From Roseinatronobacter bogoriensis DSM 18756 (GTDB taxonomy: Bacteria > Pseudomonadota > Alphaproteobacteria > Rhodobacterales > Rhodobacteraceae), in contig NZ_SORN01000014.1 in assembly GCF_004366635.1 (NCBI RefSeq), positions 1-45,156 of the forward strand: a DNA stretch of 45,156 nucleotides, given 5' to 3'. The position numbers and the translations under genes are program-made. Of the stretch, positions 7,826-16,397 are shown piece by piece (position 1 is the first letter of the stretch; each line of letters opens with the position of its first letter). The notes under the pieces were generated by a model. The model made no database searches and had not been told where the DNA came from. It was given only the letters and a program-made list of their open reading frames with translations.

Positions 7826-8244
7826 TCATCATTGATACAAATGTCATTTCCGAACTGTTGCGCCCAATCCCCGAAGCCGCAGTCGAGGCGTGGCTGGGCG
7901 AACAGGATGGCCTCAGCATCTATCTGACCGCGATTTCCGAGGCTGAGCTGCGCTATGGCGTTGCCATCATGACCAGTGGCAAACGCCGCGATGGCCTAGG
8001 CGTTGCGATTGACCGCATCCTGCGCGATGACATGGCCGGGCGCATTCTGCCCTTCGACAGCGCCGCCGCGCGGGCATATGCGGATATCGCGGCCAGCCGT
8101 CGTAGCGCTGGTAAGCCGATTTCACAGGCGGATTGTCAGATTGCCGCCATTGCCCGGGCCCATACCGCCCCGGTTGCCACCCGCAATACGCCCGATTTCG
8201 AGGGCTGCGGGATCGAACTGATCAACCCCTGGACTGCCGAATGA
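7822..8244 (+). CDS. FitB/VapC-like PIN-domain toxin, 140 aa
   Basis: A PIN-domain ribonuclease toxin. The four acidic residues of the active site are visible: D5 (IIIDTNVISE), E42 (SEAELRYG), D104 (ISQADCQIAA) and D125 (TRNTPDFEG). The start ISELLRP and the end GCGIELINPW are typical of FitB. It would cleave RNA when the unstable antitoxin is lost. Its stop overlaps the methyltransferase start by 4 bp (8241-8244), so the pair is translationally linked to the restriction-like operon that follows, which is unusual for a stand-alone addiction module. Confidence 0.92.
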   Translation: MIIIDTNVISELLRPIPEAAVEAWLGEQDGLSIYLTAISEAELRYGVAIMTSGKRRDGLGVAIDRILRDDMAGRILPFDSAAARAYADIAASRRSAGKPISQADCQIAAIARAHTAPVATRNTPDFEGCGIELINPWTAE

Positions 8245-10991
8245 ACGCCGTTGAAATTGAACAAGCCGTTTCCGAACTTGCCGAGCAGCCGTTTGACTCC
8301 GCCGAGTTTCCCTATGCCTTCCTGATCGCCTTCGGCAACAAGGAGACGACGATCAAGCGACTGCGCAGCGGCGCGTCGAACAAATCCGACATCGGCGGCA
8401 TTCTGCAGACCAATAACATCCACCTCAAAACCTGCGCGCCCGGTGACGTTGCCGAAACACTCAGCGCACTGCGCAGCAGCCCTACCACCACCCGCGCCAA
8501 GGCAAAGTTCATCCTCGCCACCGATGGCATCGACCTCGAGGCCGAGGACATCACCAGCGGCGAAACCATAGCCTGCCGCTACACCGATTTCCCGGACCAT
8601 TTCGGCTTCTTCCTGCCGCTCGCCGGTATCTCCACTGTCAAGCAGATCCGCGAAAGTGCATTTGACATCCGCGCGACCAGCCGCCTCAACCGGCTCTATG
8701 TCGAGCTGATCAAGGACAACCCCGACTGGGGCAGCGCCGAGAAGCGCCACGACATGAATCATTTCATGGCGCGGCTGATCTTTTGCTTCTTCGCCGAAGA
8801 CACCGACATCTTCGTCAGCGACAACCTGTTCACCGCCACCATTGACCAGATGGCGAACCGCGACGGGTCGAACACGCACGAAGTGATCGGCGAGATTTTC
8901 CGCGCGATGAACACCCCCATCCCCAAACGCGCCGAGGCCAAGCTGCCCCGTTGGGCCGATGCCTTTCCCTATGTGAACGGCGGGCTCTTCTCGGGCAGCA
9001 CCAATGTGCCGCGCTTTTCCAAGATCGCGCAGCGCTACCTGTCCCATATCGGCAGCCTCGACTGGACGCAGATCAACCCCGACATTTTCGGGTCAATGAT
9101 TCAGGCCGTCGCGGATGAGGAGGAACGCTCGGTCCTCGGGATGCACTACACCTCGGTGCCGAACATCCTGAAGGTGCTGAATCCGCTCTTCCTCGATGAT
9201 CTGCGGGCAGAGCTGGAGGCGGCTGGCGACAACGCGCGCAAGCTGGCCAATCTGCGCGCCCGCATGGCCAAGATCCGCGTGTTCGATCCCGCCTGCGGGT
9301 CGGGCAACTTCCTTGTCATCGCCTACAAGGAAATGCGCGCGCTGGAATATGAGATCAACAAGCGCCGGGGCGAGCCGCAGCGGCGCACCGACATTCCCCT
9401 GACCAACTATCGCGGGATCGAGCTGCGGGATTTCTCGGCCGAGATCGCGCGGCTGGCGCTGATCATCGCGGAATACCAATGCGACGTGACCTATCGCGGC
9501 CAGAAAGAGGCGCTGGCGGAATTCCTGCCGCTGGACGCGCAGAACTGGATCACTTGCGGCAACGCCCTGCGGCTGGACTGGCTGTCGGTCTGCCCGCCCA
9601 CGGGGACGGGGGTGAAGTTTCAGGCCGATGACCTGTTCATGTCGCCGCTGGATCAGGCGCAGATCGACTTCGCGAATGAGGGGGGCGAGACGTATATCTG
9701 CGGGAACCCGCCTTATCTGGGCTCCAAATGGCAAAGCACGGAACAGAAAGAAGACCTCGGGCGCATCTTTGATGGGCGCATCAACGGCTGGAAATCGCTC
9801 GACTATGTCGCTGGCTGGTTCATGAAGGCTGCGGATTACGGGCTGCATACGCCCACGGTGTCGGCCTTTGTGTCCACAAATTCGATCTCTCAGGGAAGCC
9901 AAGTTCCAATCTTGTGGCCGCTGATTTTCAAAACAGGGCACGAGATCGCCTTTGCCCATACAAACTTCAAATGGGCAAATCTGGCCAGCCACAATGCCGG
10001 TGTGACAGTAGTAATTGTCGGCATCTCAAAAAAACCATCCCTACCAAAAAGGCTCTTCTCCGTCGGTTTGGGCGGTGAGACAATCGTCAAGGATACAGAC
10101 GTCATTAATGCCTACCTCATTGGTGGTGCGGATGTAATTGTGCAGCCTTCCAATAAGCACATCTCGGGTCTACCCGAGATGGCGCGCGGCAACTCTCCAA
10201 CCGATGGTGGGCACCTAATATTGGAACAAGCTGAGGTTTTTGGGAGTGACTTTGCGAAATCTGGTCACGATAAATTCATCAAGCCCTTCATCGGCTCACG
10301 TGAGTTGATCAACGGCCAAATGCGTTACTGCATATGGATCCCCGACGATGATGTTCGAGAAGCTGAGAGCCATCCAGAAATCGAACGACGCATTGAAAAA
10401 GTTCGGGAGTTCAGGCTGAATAGCCAGAAAGCGGCAACCGTAAAGGCAGCAAACTGGCCTCATCGTTTTGATGAGCGTAAGCCACTTCCAGAAACAAGCA
10501 TTCTCTGCGTCCCTGTGATAAGCTCGGAAAATCGGCCATATTTGCCAGTAGGGTTGATGCCCGCAGGAACCGTAGTCTCGAATAAAGCCTTTACAATGTC
10601 GGCGTCCGATCTGTGGCTCTTTGCAGTCATCTGCTCTCGCTTGAACGTTACGTGGGTGGGTGCAGTTTGTGCGAGAATGCGAACCGACTTTTCCTACACA
10701 AACACCCTCGGCTGGAACACCTTCCCCGTCCCCAAGCTGACCGAAAAAAACCGCGCCGACCTGACAGCGGCGGCGGAAGGCATCCTTCTCGCCCGCGAGG
10801 CGCATTTCCCCGCCACCATCGCCGACCTCTACGACCCCGAGAAAATGCCCGCCAACCTCCGCGCCGCGCATGACCACAACGACGAAATTCTGGAACGCAT
10901 CTACATCGGCCGCCGCTTCCGCAACGACACCGAACGGCTGGAAAAGCTGTTCGAGATGTATACGAAGATGACGACGAAGGTGAGCGCATGA
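8241..10991 (+). CDS. MmeI-like N6-adenine DNA methyltransferase, 916 aa
   Basis: A SAM-dependent DNA methyltransferase expected to methylate adenine at a specific site. Motif I DPACGSGNF is at residues 349-357 and catalytic motif IV NPPY at 489-492. The order resembles MmeI-type enzymes: a helical region with FMARLIFCFFAED at 175-187, the catalytic domain at about 300-545, a target-recognition region at about 548-816, and an end with TIADLYDPEKMPANLRAAHD. I do not see a PD-(D/E)XK nuclease in the first 130 residues, so cutting is probably done by partners. The ATG at 8241 overlaps the toxin stop (ATGA); a longer frame into the toxin gene exists but is less likely. Bases 9886-10690, coding the target-recognition region, are clearly richer in A/T than the rest. 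The stop overlaps the next ATG by 4 bp. Confidence 0.9.
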   Translation: MNAVEIEQAVSELAEQPFDSAEFPYAFLIAFGNKETTIKRLRSGASNKSDIGGILQTNNIHLKTCAPGDVAETLSALRSSPTTTRAKAKFILATDGIDLEAEDITSGETIACRYTDFPDHFGFFLPLAGISTVKQIRESAFDIRATSRLNRLYVELIKDNPDWGSAEKRHDMNHFMARLIFCFFAEDTDIFVSDNLFTATIDQMANRDGSNTHEVIGEIFRAMNTPIPKRAEAKLPRWADAFPYVNGGLFSGSTNVPRFSKIAQRYLSHIGSLDWTQINPDIFGSMIQAVADEEERSVLGMHYTSVPNILKVLNPLFLDDLRAELEAAGDNARKLANLRARMAKIRVFDPACGSGNFLVIAYKEMRALEYEINKRRGEPQRRTDIPLTNYRGIELRDFSAEIARLALIIAEYQCDVTYRGQKEALAEFLPLDAQNWITCGNALRLDWLSVCPPTGTGVKFQADDLFMSPLDQAQIDFANEGGETYICGNPPYLGSKWQSTEQKEDLGRIFDGRINGWKSLDYVAGWFMKAADYGLHTPTVSAFVSTNSISQGSQVPILWPLIFKTGHEIAFAHTNFKWANLASHNAGVTVVIVGISKKPSLPKRLFSVGLGGETIVKDTDVINAYLIGGADVIVQPSNKHISGLPEMARGNSPTDGGHLILEQAEVFGSDFAKSGHDKFIKPFIGSRELINGQMRYCIWIPDDDVREAESHPEIERRIEKVREFRLNSQKAATVKAANWPHRFDERKPLPETSILCVPVISSENRPYLPVGLMPAGTVVSNKAFTMSASDLWLFAVICSRLNVTWVGAVCARMRTDFSYTNTLGWNTFPVPKLTEKNRADLTAAAEGILLAREAHFPATIADLYDPEKMPANLRAAHDHNDEILERIYIGRRFRNDTERLEKLFEMYTKMTTKVSA

Positions 10992-11473
10992 CCACCAATG
11001 ACTTTATGCCAATCGAAAGGTTCTACGCGCTCAAATCGACGTTTGAGCGGATTTGGGGTAAAGATACCTACCTCGAGCTGAAGCATTGCTCCGATCTGAA
11101 GGTCTGGAAGAAATACTGTGAGAGAACCCTCCGGGTGACCGAAATGGCAGCGGCCGAGACTGTTCGCATAGCCGATGATGAATGGCACAAAGGTCTATCG
11201 GAGATCATCCAACATGGGATCAGGGGCGTGAAGGCCGCAAAGAGTTTTGACGAACTTTTCCAATATTTTGCTGCGGCCTATACAGAAGTTTCATTTCACC
11301 AAATGGGGTTTATGCCAAGCGTCCATCTTGCAACCCGTTCGCAGCTTCGGAAGGGTACTTGGTGCTTAGATCGATATCGGTCGGTCCAGTATGTCCAGAA
11401 TGCAGATCAAAAGGCACATCTTGCAAAGCGGTTGCAAGGTCGCAAGAAGCAGGCCGATCCTGATGGGGCTTAA
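10988..11473 (+). CDS. hypothetical protein, 161 aa
   Basis: I do not recognise it. The ATG overlaps the methyltransferase stop by 4 bp (ATGA), so it is co-translated. It is mostly helical and charged, with no membrane segment or signal peptide. The middle (TEMAAAETVRIADDEW, residues 51-66) looks like an amphipathic helix, and the C-terminal 30 residues are basic. It is richer in A/T than the methyltransferase catalytic region and the helicase, and similar in composition to the methyltransferase recognition region. It might be a specificity or regulatory partner swapped together with that region. The reading is clean and the coupling convincing, so it is probably a real gene. Confidence 0.7.
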   Translation: MTTNDFMPIERFYALKSTFERIWGKDTYLELKHCSDLKVWKKYCERTLRVTEMAAAETVRIADDEWHKGLSEIIQHGIRGVKAAKSFDELFQYFAAAYTEVSFHQMGFMPSVHLATRSQLRKGTWCLDRYRSVQYVQNADQKAHLAKRLQGRKKQADPDGA

Positions 11474-11903
11474 GAATTATCAGATTTTGTTGCAGATGGC
11501 GGTATGTGACATGGCTCGTTGCCCAGGAACCTTTCGCGAGCGGCTTCTGCTGGCTTGGGTCAACTACATATATAAATTTAATTGGGTAGAGCTGGAAGCA
11601 ATGTTGATACCCGAAGACCTTCCTGTTTTCCAGGAATTCAAGAAACGTATGGTTGATGACTTGCACGCAGCAATTGATTCTAAACGCAAGCTGCTTCATG
11701 AGCAATTCAAGGATGATCCCAGCTCGCTTTCAGATGAACAGATCGCGAAATATGCGAATGCTGAGACAGTAATCCTCGCCATGAGCGGACAACGAGCAAA
11801 GCGCTCGGTTGACGCCATAGTTGAAATGTATGCCGCTGTTGTCGCCACAGTGGATTATGTAGCAGTATTCCCAGTTCAAGGTGCAAATGGAGGTGAGGCT
11901 TGA
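11463..11903 (+). CDS. hypothetical protein, 146 aa
   Basis: Unrecognised. The frame is open from 11391, but I prefer ATG 11463, which overlaps the end of the upstream gene by 11 bp in the style of this operon; ATG 11391 would overlap by 83 bp. The protein is helical with no membrane segment; residues 6-35 are hydrophobic and aromatic, and an acidic-lysine stretch follows. Its stop TGA overlaps the helicase ATG (TGATG). Together with the preceding gene it forms an A/T-rich insert between methyltransferase and helicase. I considered whether the two are halves of one broken gene, but the overlapping frames do not join into a better protein. Confidence 0.6.
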   Translation: MGLKNYQILLQMAVCDMARCPGTFRERLLLAWVNYIYKFNWVELEAMLIPEDLPVFQEFKKRMVDDLHAAIDSKRKLLHEQFKDDPSSLSDEQIAKYANAETVILAMSGQRAKRSVDAIVEMYAAVVATVDYVAVFPVQGANGGEA

Positions 11904-13951
11904 TGATGCAGAATGTTCCCTCCGTCTCGGTCAAATACGCCGCCAATGGCAGCTCGACCAAGTCGAACGAGCTGGGCATGCGCGCGATGCAGGAACGCGC
12001 CTATGAGAAGCGGGGTGAGCAATACCTGCTGATCAAGTCGCCCCCGGCCTCGGGCAAGAGCCGCGCTCTGATGTTCATCGCGCTCGACAAGCTGCACAAT
12101 CAGGGCCTGCGTCAGGCCATCGTGGTGGTGCCGGAAAAATCTATCGGGTCCAGCTTCAACGACGAGCCGCTGAGCAAACATGGCTTCTGGGCCGATTGGA
12201 CCGTTCAGCCGCAGTGGAACCTGTGCAATGCGCCCGGTGGCGATGACGGCAAGGTCGGCGCCGTGGGCAAGTTCCTGGCCAGCGACGACAAGGTGCTGGT
12301 CTGTACCCACGCGACCTTTCGCTTCGCCGTCGACAAGCTCGGGATCGAGGCCTTTGATGATCGCCTGATCGCGGTGGACGAGTTCCACCATGTCTCGGCC
12401 AACCCCGACAACAAGCTGGGCGCGCATCTGGGCGCGCTGGTCGCCCGCGATAAGGTGCATCTGGTGGCGATGACCGGATCGTACTTTCGTGGTGACGCCG
12501 AGGCCGTTTTGTCGCCCGAGGATGAGGCAAAGTTCGACACGGTCACCTACACCTATTACGAGCAGCTGAACGGCTACAAATACCTCAAGTCGCTCGACAT
12601 CGGGTATTTCTTTTATTCCGGGTCCTATGCGGACGACATCCTCAAGGTGCTGGACCCGACCGAGAAGACGATCCTGCACATCCCGAACGTGAATTCGCGC
12701 GAAAGCACCAAGGACAAGCATCGCGAGGTCGAGCACATCATTGATGCCTTGGGCGACTGGCAGGGCACCGACCCCGTCACCGGGTTTCAACTGGTCAAGA
12801 CGCCCGAGGGGCGTGTGCTGCGCATCGCCGATCTGGTGGATGATGAACCGGCCAAGCGCGACAAGGTCTCCGCTGCGCTGAAAGATCCTGCGCAGAAGAA
12901 CAACCGCGATCATGTCGACATCATCATTGCCTTGGGCATGGCGAAGGAAGGGTTCGACTGGATCTGGTGCGAACACGCCCTGACGGTCGGTTATCGCGCC
13001 AGCCTGACCGAGATCGTGCAGATCATCGGCCGCGCCACCCGCGACGCCGAGGGCAAGACGCGCGCGCGCTTCACGAACCTGATCGCCGAGCCTGACGCCG
13101 CAGCTGAAGCGGTGACCGAGGCCGTGAACGACACGCTGAAAGCGATCGCTGCGAGCCTGCTGATGGAGCAGGTGCTGGCCCCACGTTTCAACTTCACGCC
13201 CAAGACCGTCAAAAGCGGCCCCGTCGAGGGGTTCGATTATGGCGAGGGCGGCTATGATCCCAATAAGGAGAACGTCGGCTTCAACGAGGTCAGCGGTCAA
13301 TTCCAGATCGAGATCAAGGGACTGGTCGAACCCAAGAGCAAAGAAGCCAAGCGCATTTGTCAGGAAGACCTGAACGAAGTCATCACAGCTTTCGTTCAGG
13401 ACAAGACCACGATCGAGCGAGGGCTATTTGATGAGGAACTGGTCCCCGAAGAGCTGACCCAAGTGCGCATGGGCAAGATTGTCGGTGCCAGATTTCCAGA
13501 ACTCGATGCGGAAGATCAGGAAGCCGTACGCCAGCATGCCGTCGCCGCGCTGAATCTGACACAGAAGGCCAAGCAAATCGCGCTGACAGGCGGTGATGAC
13601 GGCGAAGTATCCGCCAATACAGCGCTGATCGATGGGGTGCGCAAATTCGCCATGGATGTGCGCGAGTTGGATATCGATCTGATCGACCGGATCAACCCGT
13701 TCGGGGAAGCCTATGCGATCCTGGCAAAAACCATGAGCGAGGAAAGCCTCAGGCAAGTGGCCGCAGTGATTTCTGCCAAGAAAGTGCAGCTCACGCCCGA
13801 AGAGGCGCGCGCGCTGGCGAAACGTGCCGCCGCCTTCAAGCTCGAACGGGGGCGCTTGCCGTCGATCACATCGGCTGATCCATGGGAGAAGAAAATGGCC
13901 GAAGGGGTGGCCTATCTTGTGCGCATGAAACAGGAGGCCGCCAATGGCTAA
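11903..13951 (+). CDS. DEAD/DEAH-box SF2 helicase of a restriction-like system, 682 aa
   Basis: An ATP-dependent SF2 helicase/translocase that would act on DNA with the adjacent methyltransferase and nuclease. Motif I SPPASGKS is at residues 46-53, the DEFHH box (motif II) at 159-163, MTGS (motif III) at 190-193, and QIIGRATR (motif VI) at 373-380. Residues about 450-680 are a helical C-terminal extension of unknown role. The ATG at 11903 is chosen for the strong GGAGGTGA at 11889-11896 with 6-bp spacing and the TGATG overlap; TTG 11900 and ATG 11906 are alternatives. Its stop overlaps the GIY-YIG gene by 8 bp. It resembles type III Res-like helicases in motif style but lacks a visible nuclease domain. 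Confidence 0.9.
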   Translation: MMQNVPSVSVKYAANGSSTKSNELGMRAMQERAYEKRGEQYLLIKSPPASGKSRALMFIALDKLHNQGLRQAIVVVPEKSIGSSFNDEPLSKHGFWADWTVQPQWNLCNAPGGDDGKVGAVGKFLASDDKVLVCTHATFRFAVDKLGIEAFDDRLIAVDEFHHVSANPDNKLGAHLGALVARDKVHLVAMTGSYFRGDAEAVLSPEDEAKFDTVTYTYYEQLNGYKYLKSLDIGYFFYSGSYADDILKVLDPTEKTILHIPNVNSRESTKDKHREVEHIIDALGDWQGTDPVTGFQLVKTPEGRVLRIADLVDDEPAKRDKVSAALKDPAQKNNRDHVDIIIALGMAKEGFDWIWCEHALTVGYRASLTEIVQIIGRATRDAEGKTRARFTNLIAEPDAAAEAVTEAVNDTLKAIAASLLMEQVLAPRFNFTPKTVKSGPVEGFDYGEGGYDPNKENVGFNEVSGQFQIEIKGLVEPKSKEAKRICQEDLNEVITAFVQDKTTIERGLFDEELVPEELTQVRMGKIVGARFPELDAEDQEAVRQHAVAALNLTQKAKQIALTGGDDGEVSANTALIDGVRKFAMDVRELDIDLIDRINPFGEAYAILAKTMSEESLRQVAAVISAKKVQLTPEEARALAKRAAAFKLERGRLPSITSADPWEKKMAEGVAYLVRMKQEAANG

Positions 13952-15146
13952 CGGCTTCACCGATGAAGATGACGCATTGCTGGCCGAGCTGGGCGTCGAG
14001 GTTGAGACGAAAAAGCACGTTTCCCGCACTCCGCGTGAAGAGCGGATCATCGCGGGGTTTGAAGAGATCCAGCGTTTTGTCGATGAACACGGGCGCCGGC
14101 CGCAGCATGGTGAAGACAGAGATATCTTCGAGCGCCTGTATGCCGTGCGTCTCGACCGGATCAGCGAGTCAAATGAATGCCGTGATCTGATTGAGCCCAT
14201 GGATCGTCAGGGACTGCTGAGTGGCGCAGCGCTCGCGGCGACAGATGATACGGATGAACTGGACGACGACGCGCTCCTGGACGCGCTCGGGATCGCGGTT
14301 GAAGCGCCCGCGATCACAGAACTGAAGCATGTCCGCTCAACGGCAGAAAAGAAGGCCGCGGAAGAGATCGCGAACCGCGACCGCTGTGAGGATTTCGCGC
14401 GTTTCAAGCCATTATTCGAGCAAGTGCAAAAGGAACTCGACACCGGTCTGCGCGAGGCACGGAAATTCGAGCTGAAATCGGAAATCGCACCGGGCCGTTT
14501 TTTCATCGTGGGTGGCCAGAAAGCCTATGTCGCCGAAATGGGAGAAGTGAAACTCACGGATCAGGGGCGCACAGATGCGCGGCTGCGGGTGATCTTCGAC
14601 AACGGAACCGAAAGCAATATGCTGATGCGGTCCCTGCAGCGGGCACTGAACGCTGATGGCGATGCCGGGCGACGCATATCCGAGCCGCATGCAGGGCCGC
14701 TCTTCTCAGACCGGACGATAGACGGCGATGAGGCCAGCGGCACCATCTATGTCCTGCGCAGCAAATCCGATCATCCACTGGTGGCCGAGAACCGCGATCT
14801 GGTTCACAAGATCGGTGTAACCAATATGAGCGTGGAAAAGCGCATAGCGGGGGCGCATTTGCAGCCGACATTCCTGATGGCCAATGTCGAGATTGTCGCA
14901 ACCTATGAGCTCTACAACATCAACCGCACCCGCCTGGAGAACCTGATCCATCGCATCTTTGAACCAGCGCGACTCGATATCGAAATCATGGACCGCTTTG
15001 GCCGGCCCTTCGTACCGAAGGAGTGGTTTCTGGTGCCGCTCTTCGCCATCAACGATGCTGTCGAAAAGATCAAGGACGGCACGATTGCCAGTTATGCCTA
15101 CGATCCGGCTCAGGCGCAATTCATCCGCCGATCAGGGGGCGCATAA
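13944..15146 (+). CDS. GIY-YIG nuclease family protein (T5orf172/MUG113-like), 400 aa
   Basis: The likely DNA-cutting subunit of the methyltransferase/helicase system. The GIY-YIG domain is in the C-terminal third: GTIYVLRS at residues 266-273 is the GIY half, HKIGVTNMSVEKRI at 288-301 the YIG half with its following Arg, and E332 (LENLIHRIF) fits the metal-binding Glu. The N-terminal 180 residues are acidic and helical and probably contact the helicase. The start ATG 13944 has AGGAGG upstream and overlaps the helicase stop by 8 bp. The stop overlaps the next ATG by one base (TAATG). GIY-YIG nucleases with this arrangement accompany class I methyltransferase plus helicase pairs in many genomes. 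Confidence 0.87.
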   Translation: MANGFTDEDDALLAELGVEVETKKHVSRTPREERIIAGFEEIQRFVDEHGRRPQHGEDRDIFERLYAVRLDRISESNECRDLIEPMDRQGLLSGAALAATDDTDELDDDALLDALGIAVEAPAITELKHVRSTAEKKAAEEIANRDRCEDFARFKPLFEQVQKELDTGLREARKFELKSEIAPGRFFIVGGQKAYVAEMGEVKLTDQGRTDARLRVIFDNGTESNMLMRSLQRALNADGDAGRRISEPHAGPLFSDRTIDGDEASGTIYVLRSKSDHPLVAENRDLVHKIGVTNMSVEKRIAGAHLQPTFLMANVEIVATYELYNINRTRLENLIHRIFEPARLDIEIMDRFGRPFVPKEWFLVPLFAINDAVEKIKDGTIASYAYDPAQAQFIRRSGGA

Positions 15147-16171
15147 TGGCTTTTCGTTTCTGGCGGCGCGTTCGCCTTGCCCCGGGTGTCACGCTGAACC
15201 TGTCGAAATCGAATGCATCGCTGTCGTTTGGGCCACGCGGCGCGAAATACACCATCAGTCCACGGGGCAATCGGGCGACAGCGGGCCTGCCTGGGACGGG
15301 TCTGTTCTACACAGTTCATGACCGCAACCGCGCCGGGCGGGGTGGGGCGGCACCAGCACCATCCGTGCCGCAGCGCGACCGGCTGAAGCTGGGGTTCTTC
15401 CAGCGGCTGATAACGCCTGCGGAAGAAAAGCGCTTCATTGACGGCATTCGCGCGCTGAATGAGGGTGATCAGGATGCCGCGCTGGCTGGCCTCGAAGAAG
15501 CCCGTGATCTGCCCGATGCCGCCTGGATGGCTGGCATGATCCGGCTCCGGCGCGAGGAACTCGACCACGCAAAAGCGCATTTCGAACACGCGCTGGACCG
15601 GTTGGGTGATCTCGGCGCGCTTTTCGGGAAATACGAGATCGCCGCGCAGGCCAGCCTGCCGATCACGTCCGACATCTTCGCCCATGTCTTCCCGCGTGAG
15701 CGTGGCACGCGTCTGGCACTGGTGGAGATCGCACAACTTCAGGGCCGCCACGCCGATGCCATGGCCCATGTTGAACGCCTGTTGCAGATCGATGCGACCG
15801 ATCCGGTGGTGCTGTTGTCCTTTGCAGAACTGGCGCTGGACACCCCGGATGACAGAGCGCTGATGGACCGCGTGGTCCGCGCCACTGTGCATGTCGAGAA
15901 CGAAACACCCGTTGATACGGCGATCCTGCTATATCGTGGCCGTGCGCTGGCCTCACTTGGCATGCCGGATGCGGCGATTGACGTGTTTACGTTGGCCAAC
16001 CGCCGCCGCAAGGACCGGCCCGAGGGCTTGTTGCATCAGATCCGCTATGACCGGGCGGTGCTCTACGATCAGGTTGGCCGCAAGGCTCATGCGCGGCGCG
16101 AATTCGAGCGTCTATATGCCGAAGACCCTGAATTTGAGGATTTAAGTGCAAAGCTGACGATCAATGCGTGA
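15146..16171 (+). CDS. DUF4236 domain fused to TPR repeats, 341 aa
   Basis: Residues 1-58 match the DUF4236 pattern (RFWRRVRLAPGVTLNLSKS, then LSFGPRGAKYTISPRG and GLPGTGLFYT), a small beta domain of unknown function. After a linker, residues about 95-340 form helix pairs of the TPR type (DAALAGLEEARDLP..., HAKAHFEHALDRLGDL, RHADAMAHVERLLQID, DAAIDVFTLANRRRKD), which normally hold protein partners. There is no enzyme motif. The start is fixed by the one-base overlap with the nuclease stop. It may be a scaffold or sensor within the system. DUF4236 is usually seen in small proteins, so the long TPR fusion is notable. The end overlaps the next small gene by 8 bp. Confidence 0.85.
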   Translation: MAFRFWRRVRLAPGVTLNLSKSNASLSFGPRGAKYTISPRGNRATAGLPGTGLFYTVHDRNRAGRGGAAPAPSVPQRDRLKLGFFQRLITPAEEKRFIDGIRALNEGDQDAALAGLEEARDLPDAAWMAGMIRLRREELDHAKAHFEHALDRLGDLGALFGKYEIAAQASLPITSDIFAHVFPRERGTRLALVEIAQLQGRHADAMAHVERLLQIDATDPVVLLSFAELALDTPDDRALMDRVVRATVHVENETPVDTAILLYRGRALASLGMPDAAIDVFTLANRRRKDRPEGLLHQIRYDRAVLYDQVGRKAHARREFERLYAEDPEFEDLSAKLTINA

Positions 16172-16322
16172 ATTTGCGACGGAGTACTTGTTGCGTGAGT
16201 GGTCAGAGTTGCGGCTGGGTCAAGCGCTCTGGACGCCCGAGAGCTTGGACGACCTTGATCGGTCCTTCGCGCAGAACCCAGATGAAGGGGAGGGTACATC
16301 TTATGTCAAACGGGGGCAGTAA
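16164..16322 (+). CDS. small protein, 52 aa, unknown
   Basis: ATG 16164 overlaps the TPR gene stop by 8 bp and the frame runs to TAA 16320-16322. The protein begins MREFATEYLLREWSEL, has an amphipathic helical first half with Trp at residues 13 and 23, and an acidic, polar tail ending KRGQ. No family is recognised. I call it because it continues the overlap style of the operon and its composition looks like protein; a second frame here is open but gives a Cys/Arg-rich unlikely product. It could be a small adaptor of the McrBC module that starts 75 bp later. Confidence 0.5.
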   Translation: MREFATEYLLREWSELRLGQALWTPESLDDLDRSFAQNPDEGEGTSYVKRGQ

Positions 16323-16397
16323 GTCGTACAGCGCTCTCCCGGTTTCCATTATGGACAATAATTTCTTTGAAGTGCTTGCATTCGAGGAGTTTCTAAA

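Noticed and set aside
8241..10991. Methyltransferase as a single-chain type IIG/IIL restriction-modification enzyme
   Set aside because: I see no PD-(D/E)XK motif in the N-terminal region; the separate GIY-YIG gene is the likelier nuclease. A divergent nuclease cannot be excluded.
10988..11903. The two unknown genes as halves of one frameshifted gene
   Set aside because: The overlapping region reads as protein end in one frame and protein start in the other; joining gives no better product.
11876..13300. 474-codon minus-strand frame inside the helicase gene
   Set aside because: Antisense shadow of high-GC coding DNA; His/Val-rich with no motif.
8241..15146. DISARM or BREX system
   Set aside because: No DUF1998, PLD nuclease, PglZ or BrxC-like protein; gene set does not match.
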